In this document: positions 55,546-64,000 of the stretch, piece after piece | Position numbering within the stretch: position 1 is the first letter of the stretch | Layout of the letters: every line of letters begins with the position of its first letter | Source of the DNA: Mycobacterium gordonae | GTDB lineage: Bacteria > Actinomycetota > Actinomycetes > Mycobacteriales > Mycobacteriaceae | Assembly (NCBI RefSeq): GCF_017086405.1 | Contig: NZ_CP070973.1 | Span: forward strand, 434,001-498,000 | Direction of reading: 5' to 3' | DNA: 64,000 bases | Notes under the pieces: model-generated | The model's database searches: none | Seen by the model: the letters and a program-made list of their open reading frames with translations, nothing else | Told to the model about the DNA's origin: nothing | Translations under genes and position numbers: made by a program

Positions 55546-56582
55546 AAATCACCGGTACTCTCGTCAAGCTCAGCGCCTTCGCTGTGGTGCTGCTGATGTT
55601 CAGCATCATGATCATCATCGTGTTCGGTCAGATCCGTTTCGACCGAACCAACACGTACTCTGCCGAATTCAGCAACGTCAGTGGGTTGCGCGCCGGGCAG
55701 TTCGTCCGCGCATCCGGGGTGGAGATCGGCAAGGTCAAGAACCTCGAGCTGATCGACGGCGGAAAGCGGGTTCGGGTTCAGTTCGACGTGGACCGCAACA
55801 TTCCGCTGTATCAGTCCACCACCGCGTCGATCCGCTACCTCGACCTGATCGGCAACCGCTACCTGGAACTCAAGCGCGGCGAGGGTGACGGCGCGGACAA
55901 GATCATGCAGCCGGGTGGGTTCATCCCGATGGCCCGCACGACGCCGGCGCTGGACCTCGACGCACTGATCGGTGGTTTCAAGCCGATCTTCCGGGCGTTG
56001 AACCCCGACAAGGTCAACACCATCGCCTCGGCGCTGATCACGGTGTTCCAAGGCCAGGGCGGCACGATCAACGACATCCTGCAGCAGACCGCGCAGGTCA
56101 CCTCCCAGTTGGGCGAGCGGGATCAAGCGATCGGCGAGGTCGTCACCAACCTGAACAAGGTGCTCGACACCACGGTTCGCCACCGCAAGGACTTCGACCA
56201 GACCGTCAACAACCTCGAGGTGCTGATCACCGGACTGAAGGATCACGGGGACTCGCTGGCCGGCGGCACCGCCAACATCAGCAACGCGGCGGGCACGGTG
56301 GCCGACCTGCTGAGCGAGGACCGGGCGCTGCTGCACAAGGCGATCAACTATCTCGATGCGGTGCAGCAGCCGTTGATCGACCAGCGGGAGCAGCTCAACG
56401 ACTTCCTGCACAAGGTGCCGAGCGCACTGAACTCGATCGGTCGCGCAATCGGCTCCTACGGCGACTTCGTGAACTTCTACTCCTGCGACATCAGCTTGAA
56501 GATCAACGGTCTGCAGGCCGGTGGTCCGGTCCGAACCGTTCGCCTCTTCCACCAGCCGACCGGAAGGTGCGCGCCGCAATGA
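55542..56582 (+). CDS. mce1B: Mce1B, MCE-family protein
   Basis: MCE protein (346 aa; Rv0170). N-terminal anchor LVKLSAFAVVLLMFSIMIIIVFGQI (7-31), MCE domain YSAEFSNVSGLRAGQFVRASGVEIGKVKNLELID from about residue 40, then predicted helices rich in QTVNNLEVLITGLKDHGDSLAGG. C-terminus PVRTVRLFHQPTGRCAPQ. Translation is coupled to mce1A and mce1C by 4-base overlaps. Confidence 0.94.
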   Translation: MKITGTLVKLSAFAVVLLMFSIMIIIVFGQIRFDRTNTYSAEFSNVSGLRAGQFVRASGVEIGKVKNLELIDGGKRVRVQFDVDRNIPLYQSTTASIRYLDLIGNRYLELKRGEGDGADKIMQPGGFIPMARTTPALDLDALIGGFKPIFRALNPDKVNTIASALITVFQGQGGTINDILQQTAQVTSQLGERDQAIGEVVTNLNKVLDTTVRHRKDFDQTVNNLEVLITGLKDHGDSLAGGTANISNAAGTVADLLSEDRALLHKAINYLDAVQQPLIDQREQLNDFLHKVPSALNSIGRAIGSYGDFVNFYSCDISLKINGLQAGGPVRTVRLFHQPTGRCAPQ

Positions 56583-58141
56583 GAACGCTGGAACCGCCCA
56601 ACCGCCTCAAGATCGGGCTCATGGGCATCCTGGTGACGCTCCTGGTCATCGGGGTGGGCCAGAGCTTTACCAGTGTGCCGATGTTGATGGCCAAGCCCAG
56701 CTACTACGGGCAGTTCACCGACACCGGTGGCATCAACAAGGGCGACAAGGTCCGTATCGCCGGCATGGACGTCGGCAAGGTCGAGGCCATCAGCATCGAC
56801 GGCGACCACATCGTCATGAAGTTCTCCATCGGCACCGAGAGCATCGGCACCGAAAGCCGGCTGAACATCCGGACCGACACCCTGCTGGGTAAGAAGGTGC
56901 TCGAGATCGAGGCCCGCGGTAACCAGCCGCTGCGGCCGAACGGCACGTTGCCGCTGGGGCAGAGCACCACCCCGTACCAGATCTATGACGCGTTCCTCGA
57001 CGTCACCAAGGCGGCTACCGGCTGGGACATCGACACGGTCAAGAAGTCGCTGCACGTGCTGTCGGAGACCATCGACCAGACCTACCCGCAGCTCAGTCCC
57101 GCCCTGGACGGGGTCGCCAAGTTCTCCGACACGATCGGCAAGCGCGACGAGGAGATCAAGCACCTACTGGCCCAGGCCAACCAGGTGGCCAGCGTGCTGG
57201 GCGACCGCAGTCAGCAAGTGGACCGCTTGCTGGTCAATGCCAAGACGCTGCTGGCGGCCTTCAACGAACGCGGCCGCGCCATCGACGCGCTGCTGAGCAA
57301 CGTCGCCGCCTTCTCCACGCAGGTGCAGGGTTTCATCAACGACAACCCCAACCTCAACCACGTGCTCGAGCAGCTGCGCACCGTCAGTGACCTACTCGTC
57401 GAGCGCAAGGAAGACCTGGCCAATGGCCTGCTGATGGTCGGCGGGTTCCTTCCCTCGCTGAATGAGTCGATCGCCTCCGGGCCGTTCTTCAAGGTGGTCA
57501 TCCACAACCTGGTCCCCGGCCAGATCCTGCAGCCGTTCATCGACGCCGCGTTCAAGAAGCGCGGTCTGAGCCCCGAGGACTTCTGGCGCAGCGCCGGGCT
57601 GCCGGCGTACCGGTTCCCCGACCCCAACGGCACCCGGTTCCCCAACGGCGCACCGCCACCGGGACCGCTGGTACTGGAAGGCACCCCGGAGCACCCGGGT
57701 CCGGCTGTGCCGCCCGGATCACCGTGCTCGTACACACCGGCAGCCGATGGCATCCCCACTCCGGCCAACCCGCTGCCGTGTGCGGGCGCCACCATCGGGC
57801 CGTTCGGTGGTCCGGGCTTCCCGGCACCTCTGGACGTCCAGATGTCACCGCCGAACCCGAACGGGGTGCAGGACGCACCGGGCATCCCGATCGCCGGACG
57901 GCCGGGCGAGCCGGCGCCCAGTGCTCCGGGCACGCCGGTTCCGTTGCCGCCCAATGCCCCGCCCGGTGCTCGCACCGAACCTCTGGGACCGGCGGGACCG
58001 GTAGCACCACCATCGACATTCGCACCGGGGCTCCCCCCGGGTCCGCCGGCCCCGCCGGGGCCGGGGAACCAGTTACCGGCACCGTTCATCAACCCGGGCG
58101 GTTCGGGCGGTAGCGGCGCAGCGGGAGGTAGCCAGAATTGA
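56579..58141 (+). CDS. mce1C: Mce1C, MCE-family protein
   Basis: MCE protein (520 aa; Rv0171 is 515). Anchor LKIGLMGILVTLLVIGVGQSF (10-30), MCE domain YYGQFTDTGGINKGDKVRIAGMDVGKVEAISID from about 41, helical middle (DRSQQVDRLLVNAKTLLAAFNERGRAIDALLSNVAAF), and a proline-rich disordered C-terminal third from about residue 340 (PNGAPPPGPLVLEGTPEHPGPAVPPG) that ends in SGGSGAAGGSQN. ATG 56579 overlaps the mce1B TGA. Confidence 0.93.
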   Translation: MRTLEPPNRLKIGLMGILVTLLVIGVGQSFTSVPMLMAKPSYYGQFTDTGGINKGDKVRIAGMDVGKVEAISIDGDHIVMKFSIGTESIGTESRLNIRTDTLLGKKVLEIEARGNQPLRPNGTLPLGQSTTPYQIYDAFLDVTKAATGWDIDTVKKSLHVLSETIDQTYPQLSPALDGVAKFSDTIGKRDEEIKHLLAQANQVASVLGDRSQQVDRLLVNAKTLLAAFNERGRAIDALLSNVAAFSTQVQGFINDNPNLNHVLEQLRTVSDLLVERKEDLANGLLMVGGFLPSLNESIASGPFFKVVIHNLVPGQILQPFIDAAFKKRGLSPEDFWRSAGLPAYRFPDPNGTRFPNGAPPPGPLVLEGTPEHPGPAVPPGSPCSYTPAADGIPTPANPLPCAGATIGPFGGPGFPAPLDVQMSPPNPNGVQDAPGIPIAGRPGEPAPSAPGTPVPLPPNAPPGARTEPLGPAGPVAPPSTFAPGLPPGPPAPPGPGNQLPAPFINPGGSGGSGAAGGSQN

Positions 58142-59745
58142 GCACCATCTTTGACGTCCGCAACATCCGGCTGCCAAGGATGTCCCGGGCCACGGTCATC
58201 ATCGGCACGCTGATCGTGATCCTCGCGCTGGTTGCCGCCTTCGTCGGCTGGCAGCTCTACAAGAAGCTGACCAACAACACGGTGGTGGCCTACTTCTCGG
58301 CCGCCAACGCGCTGTACGCCGGCGACAAGGTCCAGATCATGGGCCTGAAGGTGGGCTTGATCGACAAGATCGAGCCGGCCGGCGACAAGATGAAGGTCAC
58401 CTTCCACTACGAGAACCAGTACAAGGTTCCGGCCAACGCCTCCGCGGTGATCCTCAACCCGACCCTGGTGGCATCCCGGGCCATCCAACTCGAGCCGCCG
58501 TACAAGGGTGGCCCGGTGCTGGCCAACAACGCGGTCATCCCGATGGAGCGCACCCAGGTGCCGGTCGAGTGGGACGAGCTGCGTAACAGCATCACCAACA
58601 TCATCTCCAAGCTCGGTCCCACCGAGGCGCAGCCGACCGGGCCGTTCGGTGAGGTGATCAACTCGTTCGCCAACGGTCTGGAGGGCAAGGGCAAGCAGCT
58701 CAACACCACGTTGGACAGCCTGTCGCGGGCACTCACGGCGCTCAACGAAGGCCGCGGTGACTTCTTCGCGGTGGTAAAGAGCCTGGCCCTGTTCGTCAAT
58801 GCGCTGCACCAGGACGACAAGCAGTTCGTCGCGCTCAACCAAAATCTGGCCGACGTCACGGGCCGGCTCGCCAGCTCAGATCAGGCGCTGGCCAGTGCGG
58901 TGCGCCAGTTCGACAGTCTGCTGACCACAATCCGGCCGTTCCTGGACAAGAACCGCGAGGTGCTGACCCACGACGTCAACAACCTGGCGACAGTGACCAA
59001 CACGTTGCTGCAGCCGGAGCCGTTGAACGGGCTCGAGACCGCGCTGCACGTGCTGCCGACGGCGGCCGCGAACGTGAACCAGATCTACCACCCGTCCCAC
59101 GGTTCGGTGGTCGCCGTTCCGGAGATCACCAGCTTCGCCAACCCGATGCAGTTCGTTTGCAGCTCGGTGCAGGCCGGCAGCCGGCTGGGTTACCAGGAAT
59201 CCGCCGAACTCTGTGCGCAATACCTGGCGCCGGTGCTCGACGCGATCAAGTTCAACTACTTCCCGTTCGGGTTGAACGCGTTCAACACCGCCGAGATCCT
59301 GCCCAAGCACGTCGCGTACTCCGAACCGCGGTTGCAGCCTCCGCCGGGGTACAAGGACACGACTGTCCCCGGTATCTGGGTGCCAGACACCCCGACGTCG
59401 CACAAGAACACCCAGCCCGGCTGGATCGTGGCGCCGGGCATGCAGGGCCAGCAGGTCGGTCCGATCACGGCGGGTCTGATGACCCCGGAATCGTTGGCCG
59501 AACTGATGGGTGGACCCGACATTCAGCCGGTCCAGTCCACCCTGCAGACACCGCCGGGACCGCCCAACGCATACGACGAGTACCCGGTGCTACCGCCCAT
59601 CGGCCTGCAGGCGCAGGTGCCGGTGCCGCCGCCGCCGCCGGGACCCGGGGTGATTCCGGGACCGGTCGCTCCGGTGCCCGGTTACCCGGGTCCGGCCGCA
59701 GCGGTCGGCGCACCGCTGCCAGCTGAGGTAGGAGGGGGTCAGTGA
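58138..59745 (+). CDS. mce1D: Mce1D, MCE-family protein
   Basis: MCE protein (535 aa; Rv0172 is 530). TTG start 58138 overlaps the mce1C stop as TTGA. Anchor ATVIIGTLIVILALVAAFVGWQLY (18-41), MCE domain VVAYFSAANALYAGDKVQIMGLKVGLIDKIEPAG from about 49, helical region DVTGRLASSDQALASAVRQFDSLL, and a proline-rich tail (VPVPPPPPGPGVIPGPVAPVPGYPG). Several other Mce1 proteins also use non-ATG starts. Confidence 0.93.
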   Translation: MSTIFDVRNIRLPRMSRATVIIGTLIVILALVAAFVGWQLYKKLTNNTVVAYFSAANALYAGDKVQIMGLKVGLIDKIEPAGDKMKVTFHYENQYKVPANASAVILNPTLVASRAIQLEPPYKGGPVLANNAVIPMERTQVPVEWDELRNSITNIISKLGPTEAQPTGPFGEVINSFANGLEGKGKQLNTTLDSLSRALTALNEGRGDFFAVVKSLALFVNALHQDDKQFVALNQNLADVTGRLASSDQALASAVRQFDSLLTTIRPFLDKNREVLTHDVNNLATVTNTLLQPEPLNGLETALHVLPTAAANVNQIYHPSHGSVVAVPEITSFANPMQFVCSSVQAGSRLGYQESAELCAQYLAPVLDAIKFNYFPFGLNAFNTAEILPKHVAYSEPRLQPPPGYKDTTVPGIWVPDTPTSHKNTQPGWIVAPGMQGQQVGPITAGLMTPESLAELMGGPDIQPVQSTLQTPPGPPNAYDEYPVLPPIGLQAQVPVPPPPPGPGVIPGPVAPVPGYPGPAAAVGAPLPAEVGGGQ

Positions 59746-60908
59746 TCGGGACACTTCGTAGGGTCCGCCGCGGCACCTGGCAGGTGCTGGTGCTGTTGGT
59801 GGCCGCCCTGATGCTGAGTTCCTGTGGCTGGAAAGGCATTTCGCAGGTCGCGATTCCCGGGGCGCCGGGCAGCGGCAGCGACTCGTATACCGTCTACGCG
59901 CAGGTGCCCGACACGCTGGCGATTAACGGCAACAGCAAGGTGATGGTCGCCGACGTCGAGGTGGGCTCGATCCGCAAGATCGAGCTGAGGAACTGGGTAG
60001 CCACCCTGACGCTGGGGCTGAAGAAGGACACCAAGCTCCCCAAGAACGCCATCCTCAAGATCGGCCAGACCAGCTTGCTGGGATCCCAGCACGTGGAGCT
60101 GATTTCGCCGGAGAACCCGTCGAAGGAACTGCTGCGCAACGGCGACACCATCCCGCTGAAAAACTCCTCGGCCTATCCCAATATCGAGCAGACGCTGGCG
60201 GTCATCTCGCTGATCCTGCGTGGCGGCGGCATTCCGAACCTGGAAGTGCTGCAGAACGAGATCTACGCGATCTTCCACGGCCGGGGCGATCAGATTCGCG
60301 GCTTCCTGAACCGGCTGGACACCTTCACCCGGCAGCTCAACGAGCAGCGCGATGACATCACCCACGCCATCGACTCCACGAACCGCCTGCTGAGCTACGT
60401 CGGTAACCGCAACGACGTGCTGGAGCGGGTGCTGACCGACTTCCCGCCGCTGATCAAGCACTTCGCGGACACCAAGAACCTGCTGATCAACGCCGTCGAC
60501 TCGGTCGGCCGCCTCAGCGCTGCCACTGACCAGTATCTGTCGGAGGCCCGCGCCAACCTGCACACCGACCTGCAGTCGCTGCAGTGCCCGCTGCGGGAGC
60601 TCGGCCGCGGCTCGCCGTACCTGATCGGCGCGCTGAAGCTGATCTTGACGCAGCCGTTCGACATCGATGCGGTGCCGAAGATCTTCCGCGGCGACTACCA
60701 GAACGTTTCGGCCACCCTGGACGTGACCTACAGCGCCGTGGACAACGCCGTGCTGACGGGTACTGGCTTCTCCGGAGCCCTGCGGGCGCTGGAGCAGTCG
60801 TTCGGGCGCGACCCGGAGACGATGATCCCCGACGTTCGCTACACGTCGAACCCGAACGACGCACCGGGCGGGCCATTGGTGGAAAGGGCGGAGCGAGGCC
60901 AATGCTGA
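59742..60908 (+). CDS. lprK: Mce1E/LprK lipoprotein
   Basis: Lipid-anchored MCE protein (388 aa; Rv0173 LprK is 390). The signal peptide ends in a clean lipobox: RRGTWQVLVLLVAALMLSSC with the acyl-cysteine near residue 28, followed by GWKGISQVAIPGAPG. MCE domain YTVYAQVPDTLAINGNSKVMVADVEVGSIRKIEL from about 48. It is the only lipoprotein of the six. GTG 59742 overlaps the mce1D stop (GTGA), with GGAGGGGG 3 bases before it. Confidence 0.94.
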   Translation: MIGTLRRVRRGTWQVLVLLVAALMLSSCGWKGISQVAIPGAPGSGSDSYTVYAQVPDTLAINGNSKVMVADVEVGSIRKIELRNWVATLTLGLKKDTKLPKNAILKIGQTSLLGSQHVELISPENPSKELLRNGDTIPLKNSSAYPNIEQTLAVISLILRGGGIPNLEVLQNEIYAIFHGRGDQIRGFLNRLDTFTRQLNEQRDDITHAIDSTNRLLSYVGNRNDVLERVLTDFPPLIKHFADTKNLLINAVDSVGRLSAATDQYLSEARANLHTDLQSLQCPLRELGRGSPYLIGALKLILTQPFDIDAVPKIFRGDYQNVSATLDVTYSAVDNAVLTGTGFSGALRALEQSFGRDPETMIPDVRYTSNPNDAPGGPLVERAERGQC

Positions 60909-62458
60909 CACCCTTCATCAAGCGCCAGCTGTGGATGTTCCTGACGCTCACAGTGGTCGCGCTGACCGTGCTCGGCGTCTACTACCTGCAGATTCCGACC
61001 CTCGTCGGCATCGGGCGCTATGAGCTGACCGCCAATCTGCCGGCCTCCGGGGGTCTGTACCCGACGGCCAACGTGACCTATCGCGGCATCACCATCGGCA
61101 AGGTCACCGAGGTGGAACCCACCCCGTTCGGTGCGAAGGCGACGTTGAGCATCGACAGTCGCTACAAGATCCCGGTCGATGCCACCGCGAACGTGCACTC
61201 TGTGTCGGCCGTTGGTGAGCAGTATCTGGACCTAGTGTCCAACGGCAACCCGGGCAAGTTTTTCGCCTCGGGCCAAACGATCACCAAGGGCACGGTTCCG
61301 AGCGAGATCGGGCCGGCGTTGGACACCGCCAACCGCGGCCTCGAGGTCCTGCCGAAGGAGAAGATTCCGAAGCTGCTCGATGAGACGGCGCTGGCGGTCG
61401 GCGGTCTGGGCCCGGCCCTGCAACGGTTGGTCGATGCGACGCAGGCGATCGTGGGCGATTTCCACACCCAGATCAACGACGTCAACGACATCATCCAGAA
61501 CTCCGGCCCGATCCTGCAGAGCCAGGTGGACTCGGGCAGCGCGATCGAGCGCTGGGCGCGCAACCTGAACACGTTGGCTGCGCAGACCGCCCAGGAGGAC
61601 CAGCATGTGCGTAGCGTTCTGACGCAGGCCGCTCCGACCGCGGATCAGGTGAACGAGGTGTTCACCGACGTCCGTGACTCGCTGCCGCAGACGCTGGCCA
61701 ACCTGGAGGTGGTGTTCGACCTGCTCAAGCGCTACCACAAGGGTCTCGAGCAGGTTCTGGTGTTCCTGCCGCAGGGCGCGTCGATCGCCCAGACCGTGGC
61801 CGCGCCGTTCCCGAACATGGCGGCACTGGACCTGGCGCTGGCGATCAACCAGCCGCCGCCCTGCCTGACCGGCTTCATCCCGGCCGAGCAGTGGCGGTCG
61901 TTCGCCGACACCAGCACGCAGCCGTTGCCGGTGGGGACGTACTGCAAGATCCCGATGGACACCCCGTCCAACAGCGTGCGTGGTTCGCGCAACATCCCCT
62001 GTGTCGACGTGCCCGGCAAGCGGGCCGCCACCCCGCGCGAATGCCGCAGTACCAAGCCGTACGAGCCAGCGGGCACCAACCCCTGGTACGGCGACCCGAA
62101 CCAGCTGCTGACCTGCCCGGCGCCTGCCGCCCGATGCGACCAACCGGTCAAGCCGGGCCTGGTGGTGCCCGCGCCGTCGGTGAACAACGGGATGAACCCG
62201 GCGCCGGCCGACCGGCTCCCGCCGGGCGGCACCCCCCCGCCGATCAGCGACCCGCTGACCCGACCCGGCACCGGTGCGGTGCAGTGCAACGGACAACAGC
62301 CCAACCCCTGCGTCTACACTCCGGGCGGGCCCCCCTCCGCGGTCTACAGTCCGCAGAGTGGAGAGTTGGTAGGGCCCGACGGGGTCAAATACTCCGTCGC
62401 AAACTCGATGAAAACAGGAGACGACGGATGGAAGGAGATGCTGGCGCCGGCCGGCTGA
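60902..62458 (+). CDS. mce1F: Mce1F, MCE-family protein
   Basis: Last MCE protein of the operon (518 aa; Rv0174 is 515). Anchor MFLTLTVVALTVLGVYYLQI (12-31), MCE domain YELTANLPASGGLYPTANVTYRGITIGKVTEVEP from about 40, and a C-terminal half with several cysteines (PPPCLTGFIPAEQW, TYCKIPMD, LTCPAPAARCDQ) likely forming disulfides. ATG 60902 overlaps the lprK stop by 7 bases; a longer open frame from 60584 is lprK read out of phase. It overlaps the next gene by 31 bases. Confidence 0.93.
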   Translation: MLTPFIKRQLWMFLTLTVVALTVLGVYYLQIPTLVGIGRYELTANLPASGGLYPTANVTYRGITIGKVTEVEPTPFGAKATLSIDSRYKIPVDATANVHSVSAVGEQYLDLVSNGNPGKFFASGQTITKGTVPSEIGPALDTANRGLEVLPKEKIPKLLDETALAVGGLGPALQRLVDATQAIVGDFHTQINDVNDIIQNSGPILQSQVDSGSAIERWARNLNTLAAQTAQEDQHVRSVLTQAAPTADQVNEVFTDVRDSLPQTLANLEVVFDLLKRYHKGLEQVLVFLPQGASIAQTVAAPFPNMAALDLALAINQPPPCLTGFIPAEQWRSFADTSTQPLPVGTYCKIPMDTPSNSVRGSRNIPCVDVPGKRAATPRECRSTKPYEPAGTNPWYGDPNQLLTCPAPAARCDQPVKPGLVVPAPSVNNGMNPAPADRLPPGGTPPPISDPLTRPGTGAVQCNGQQPNPCVYTPGGPPSAVYSPQSGELVGPDGVKYSVANSMKTGDDGWKEMLAPAG

Positions 62459-63129
62459 ACCCCATCAACGAGGACGATTCGCTGGGTACCGAGGCGAAGG
62501 ACGAGGATTCCACGGAATCCGAGTCCGCAGCCGACCCGGCTGACACCGAGGCGAAGGACGAGGACTCCGAATCCGGCGACGAGCCGTCGGATTCGGTGAC
62601 CGAGGAGGAACCCGCCGTCATTCGGGGTAAATCCCGGGTGGGACGCGCCTGGCTGGCCGGAATCTCGGCCGTCTTGCTGATTGTGGCCGGGGCAATCGCG
62701 GGCGGGGGTTACTACGCGTTGCGTTCGCATCAGGACATCGCGGCGTTGCAGCGCAACGACGCGGCCGCGCTGAACGTGGCCAAGGACTGTGTCGCCGCGA
62801 CTCAGGCGCCGGACATCAGCAGCATGGCGGCCAGTGAGCAGAAGATCGTGGACTGCGGCACCGACCAGTACCGCACCCAGGCGCTGCTCTACAGCAGCAT
62901 GCTGGTGCAGGCATACCAGGCTGCCAATGTGCACCTGAAGGTGTCGGATATGCGCGCGGCCGTCGAGCGCAACAATCCCGACGGATCGGTCGACGTGCTC
63001 ATCGCGCTGCGCATCAGCGTCTCCAACGACCAGCAGCAGAACCAGGAGACGGGTTATCGCCTGCGGGTGCGCATGGCGCCGACCGAGGGGACCTACAAGA
63101 TTTCGAAACTCGACCAGGTGACGAAGTGA
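62428..63129 (+). CDS. Mce-associated membrane protein (Rv0175-like)
   Basis: Mce-associated protein (233 aa; Rv0175 is 213 as I recall). Acidic, likely cytosolic N-terminus of about 75 residues with an internal 19-residue duplication beginning TEAKDEDS; one membrane helix AWLAGISAVLLIVAGAIAGGGYYAL; then an NTF2-like exported domain (QRNDAAALNVAKDCVAATQA, YSSMLVQAYQAANVHLKVSDMRAAVERNNPDGSVDVLIALRISV). Such proteins steady the Mce complex. ATG 62428 lies inside mce1F; the stop overlaps the next GTG start. Confidence 0.88.
   Translation: MEGDAGAGRLNPINEDDSLGTEAKDEDSTESESAADPADTEAKDEDSESGDEPSDSVTEEEPAVIRGKSRVGRAWLAGISAVLLIVAGAIAGGGYYALRSHQDIAALQRNDAAALNVAKDCVAATQAPDISSMAASEQKIVDCGTDQYRTQALLYSSMLVQAYQAANVHLKVSDMRAAVERNNPDGSVDVLIALRISVSNDQQQNQETGYRLRVRMAPTEGTYKISKLDQVTK
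62488..62568 (+). repeat. in-frame direct repeat in Rv0175-like gene
   Basis: The 24-base sequence encoding TEAKDEDS occurs at 62488-62511 and 62545-62568, with one silent change (GAT to GAC), spaced 57 bases, i.e. 19 codons. It lengthens the acidic tail and may explain why the protein is about 20 residues longer than I remember for Rv0175. Confidence 0.75.
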
Positions 63130-64000
63130 CGGTGGTGGTCGAAAAGACCCGGACCGCCGCCCAGGACCTGCCCGAAAAGGCCCTGGCGCCTTGGCATTCG
63201 CGTGTCGCGGCGTTTTCGATCGACGTACTCGCCGGTCTCGCTGTGGCTTGCACGATGGCGCTGGTTTCCTGGACGCTGCCGCCGTACCGCGCGTGGTGGT
63301 GGGCGTGCATGGTCGTCTGCAGCCTGGCGGTCCTGGCGGTGCTGGTCAACCGACTGTTGTTGCCGACGGTCACCGGCTGGAGTTTGGGGCGCGCGCAACT
63401 CGGTATCGCCGTAGTGCGGCGGGATGGAAAAGACGTCAGCCCGTGGTGGCTGCTGTTGCGCGACCTGGCGCACCTGCTGGACACCGTGGCTCTGCTGGTG
63501 GGCTGGTTCTGGCCGCTGTGGGATGCTCAGCGCCGCACCTTCGCCGACATGTTGTTGGGCACCGAGGTGTTGCGCGTCGTACCTCACGAGCGGGCCGACC
63601 AGGTGCGCAAGTGGACGGCGGCGGCACTGGTCGCCGCGGCGGCTTTGTGCCTGGCCGGTGCGGGCGTCGGCTATGGGGTTGTGTTCGCCCGCGCCCAGGC
63701 CACCGACCGGACCCGTGCCGAGATTTCGACGCAGGGCCCCAAGATCGTGGCCCAGATGCTCACCTACGACCCGAAGAATCTGCACGATGACTTCGCCCGC
63801 GCGCTGAACCTGACCACCGACAGATATCGCCATGACCTGGCGGCCCAGCAGGAGGTGGTCCAGAAGGGGCACCCCGTCATCAACGAGTACTGGGGTTCCA
63901 CCAACTCGGTCCTGGCCGCCACCCCGAACAGCGCGACCATGCTGCTGTTTCTGCAGGGGCGACGCGGCGAGGGGCCCGACGTCCGCTACATCACCGCCAG
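63126..64000 (+). CDS. Mce-associated RDD-domain membrane protein (Rv0176-like), 3' end outside window
   Basis: Partial gene (291 residues visible). An RDD membrane domain: WHSRVAAFSIDVLAGLAVACTMALVSW (about 24-50) with the R-D pair, further helices WWWACMVVCSLAVLAVLVNRLLLP and LLRDLAHLLDTVALLVGWFWPLWDAQRRTFADMLLGTEVL (the typical RDD end). After a third hydrophobic helix AALVAAAALCLAGAGVGYGVVF comes an Mce-associated exported domain (DPKNLHDDFARALNLTTDRYRHDLAAQQ). GTG 63126 overlaps the previous stop. Matches Rv0176. Confidence 0.9.
   Translation, partial: MTVVVEKTRTAAQDLPEKALAPWHSRVAAFSIDVLAGLAVACTMALVSWTLPPYRAWWWACMVVCSLAVLAVLVNRLLLPTVTGWSLGRAQLGIAVVRRDGKDVSPWWLLLRDLAHLLDTVALLVGWFWPLWDAQRRTFADMLLGTEVLRVVPHERADQVRKWTAAALVAAAALCLAGAGVGYGVVFARAQATDRTRAEISTQGPKIVAQMLTYDPKNLHDDFARALNLTTDRYRHDLAAQQEVVQKGHPVINEYWGSTNSVLAATPNSATMLLFLQGRRGEGPDVRYITA

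Overview
The window is high-GC actinobacterial DNA that is clearly mycobacterial. It carries PE and PPE proteins, a complete mce operon start, F420-type oxidoreductases, a 13E12-family HNH gene with a mycobacterial SOS box, and many GTG/TTG starts and 4-base overlaps. From memory of the M. tuberculosis map, the gene order follows Rv0143c to Rv0176, with several insertions and one apparent loss. MPTR-type PPE genes suggest a slow-growing non-tuberculous Mycobacterium. No database search was possible, so the species is not named.

Layout. 1-8008: ClC channel (partial), pirin, TetR, two tandem SAM methyltransferases, aldehyde dehydrogenase, SDR and quinone oxidoreductase (Rv0143c-Rv0149 order, with pirin added). 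8095-11433: an inserted PPE-MPTR gene bracketed by a duplicated 3' end of the quinone oxidoreductase gene, then cupin, PPOX and DUF427 genes. 11485-20669: five PE proteins with PE-PPE serine-hydrolase domains plus the relic of a sixth, where M. tuberculosis has only PE1 and PE2. 20739-24223: PtpB-like phosphatase, FadE2-like dehydrogenase, a DUF1348 gene, a 41-residue protein and TetR; the pnt transhydrogenase genes expected here are absent. 24228-27180: PE3- and PE4-like hydrolases. 27303-31527: alpha/beta hydrolase, DapB-like dehydrogenase, SDR and the Rv0161-like FAD oxidase.

31517-47773 is a roughly 16-kb accessory catabolic island between the Rv0161- and Rv0162c-like genes. One arm is TetR, acyl-CoA thioesterase and a frameshifted SMP-30 lactonase, divergent from TesB thioesterase, LLM oxidoreductase and acyl-CoA dehydrogenase. 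The other arm holds two unknown genes, cytochrome P450, zinc alcohol dehydrogenase, HpcH/HpaI aldolase, SDR and esterase, with a CaiB-type CoA transferase just upstream. Between the arms sit a DUF427 gene, a 13E12 HNH gene with a LexA box, and a frameshifted PPE-MPTR gene. An imperfect inverted repeat, TTTACAAA-N10-ATGTCAC-like, lies at both ends of the divergent promoter and again in front of the P450 arm. This is the best evidence that the arms form one regulon, probably controlled by the local TetR. I infer a pathway that activates an ester, alcohol or cyclic substrate as a CoA thioester and breaks it down; the substrate is unknown.

47763-64000 returns to the core order: AdhE1-like alcohol dehydrogenase, a 4HBT thioesterase, TB18.5-like protein, Mce1R, then the mce1 operon (fadD5, yrbE1A, yrbE1B, mce1A-D, lprK, mce1F, the Rv0175-like gene and the Rv0176-like gene, cut by the window end). 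This operon encodes an envelope fatty-acid/mycolic-acid importer. No tRNA, rRNA, CRISPR array or complete insertion sequence was seen.
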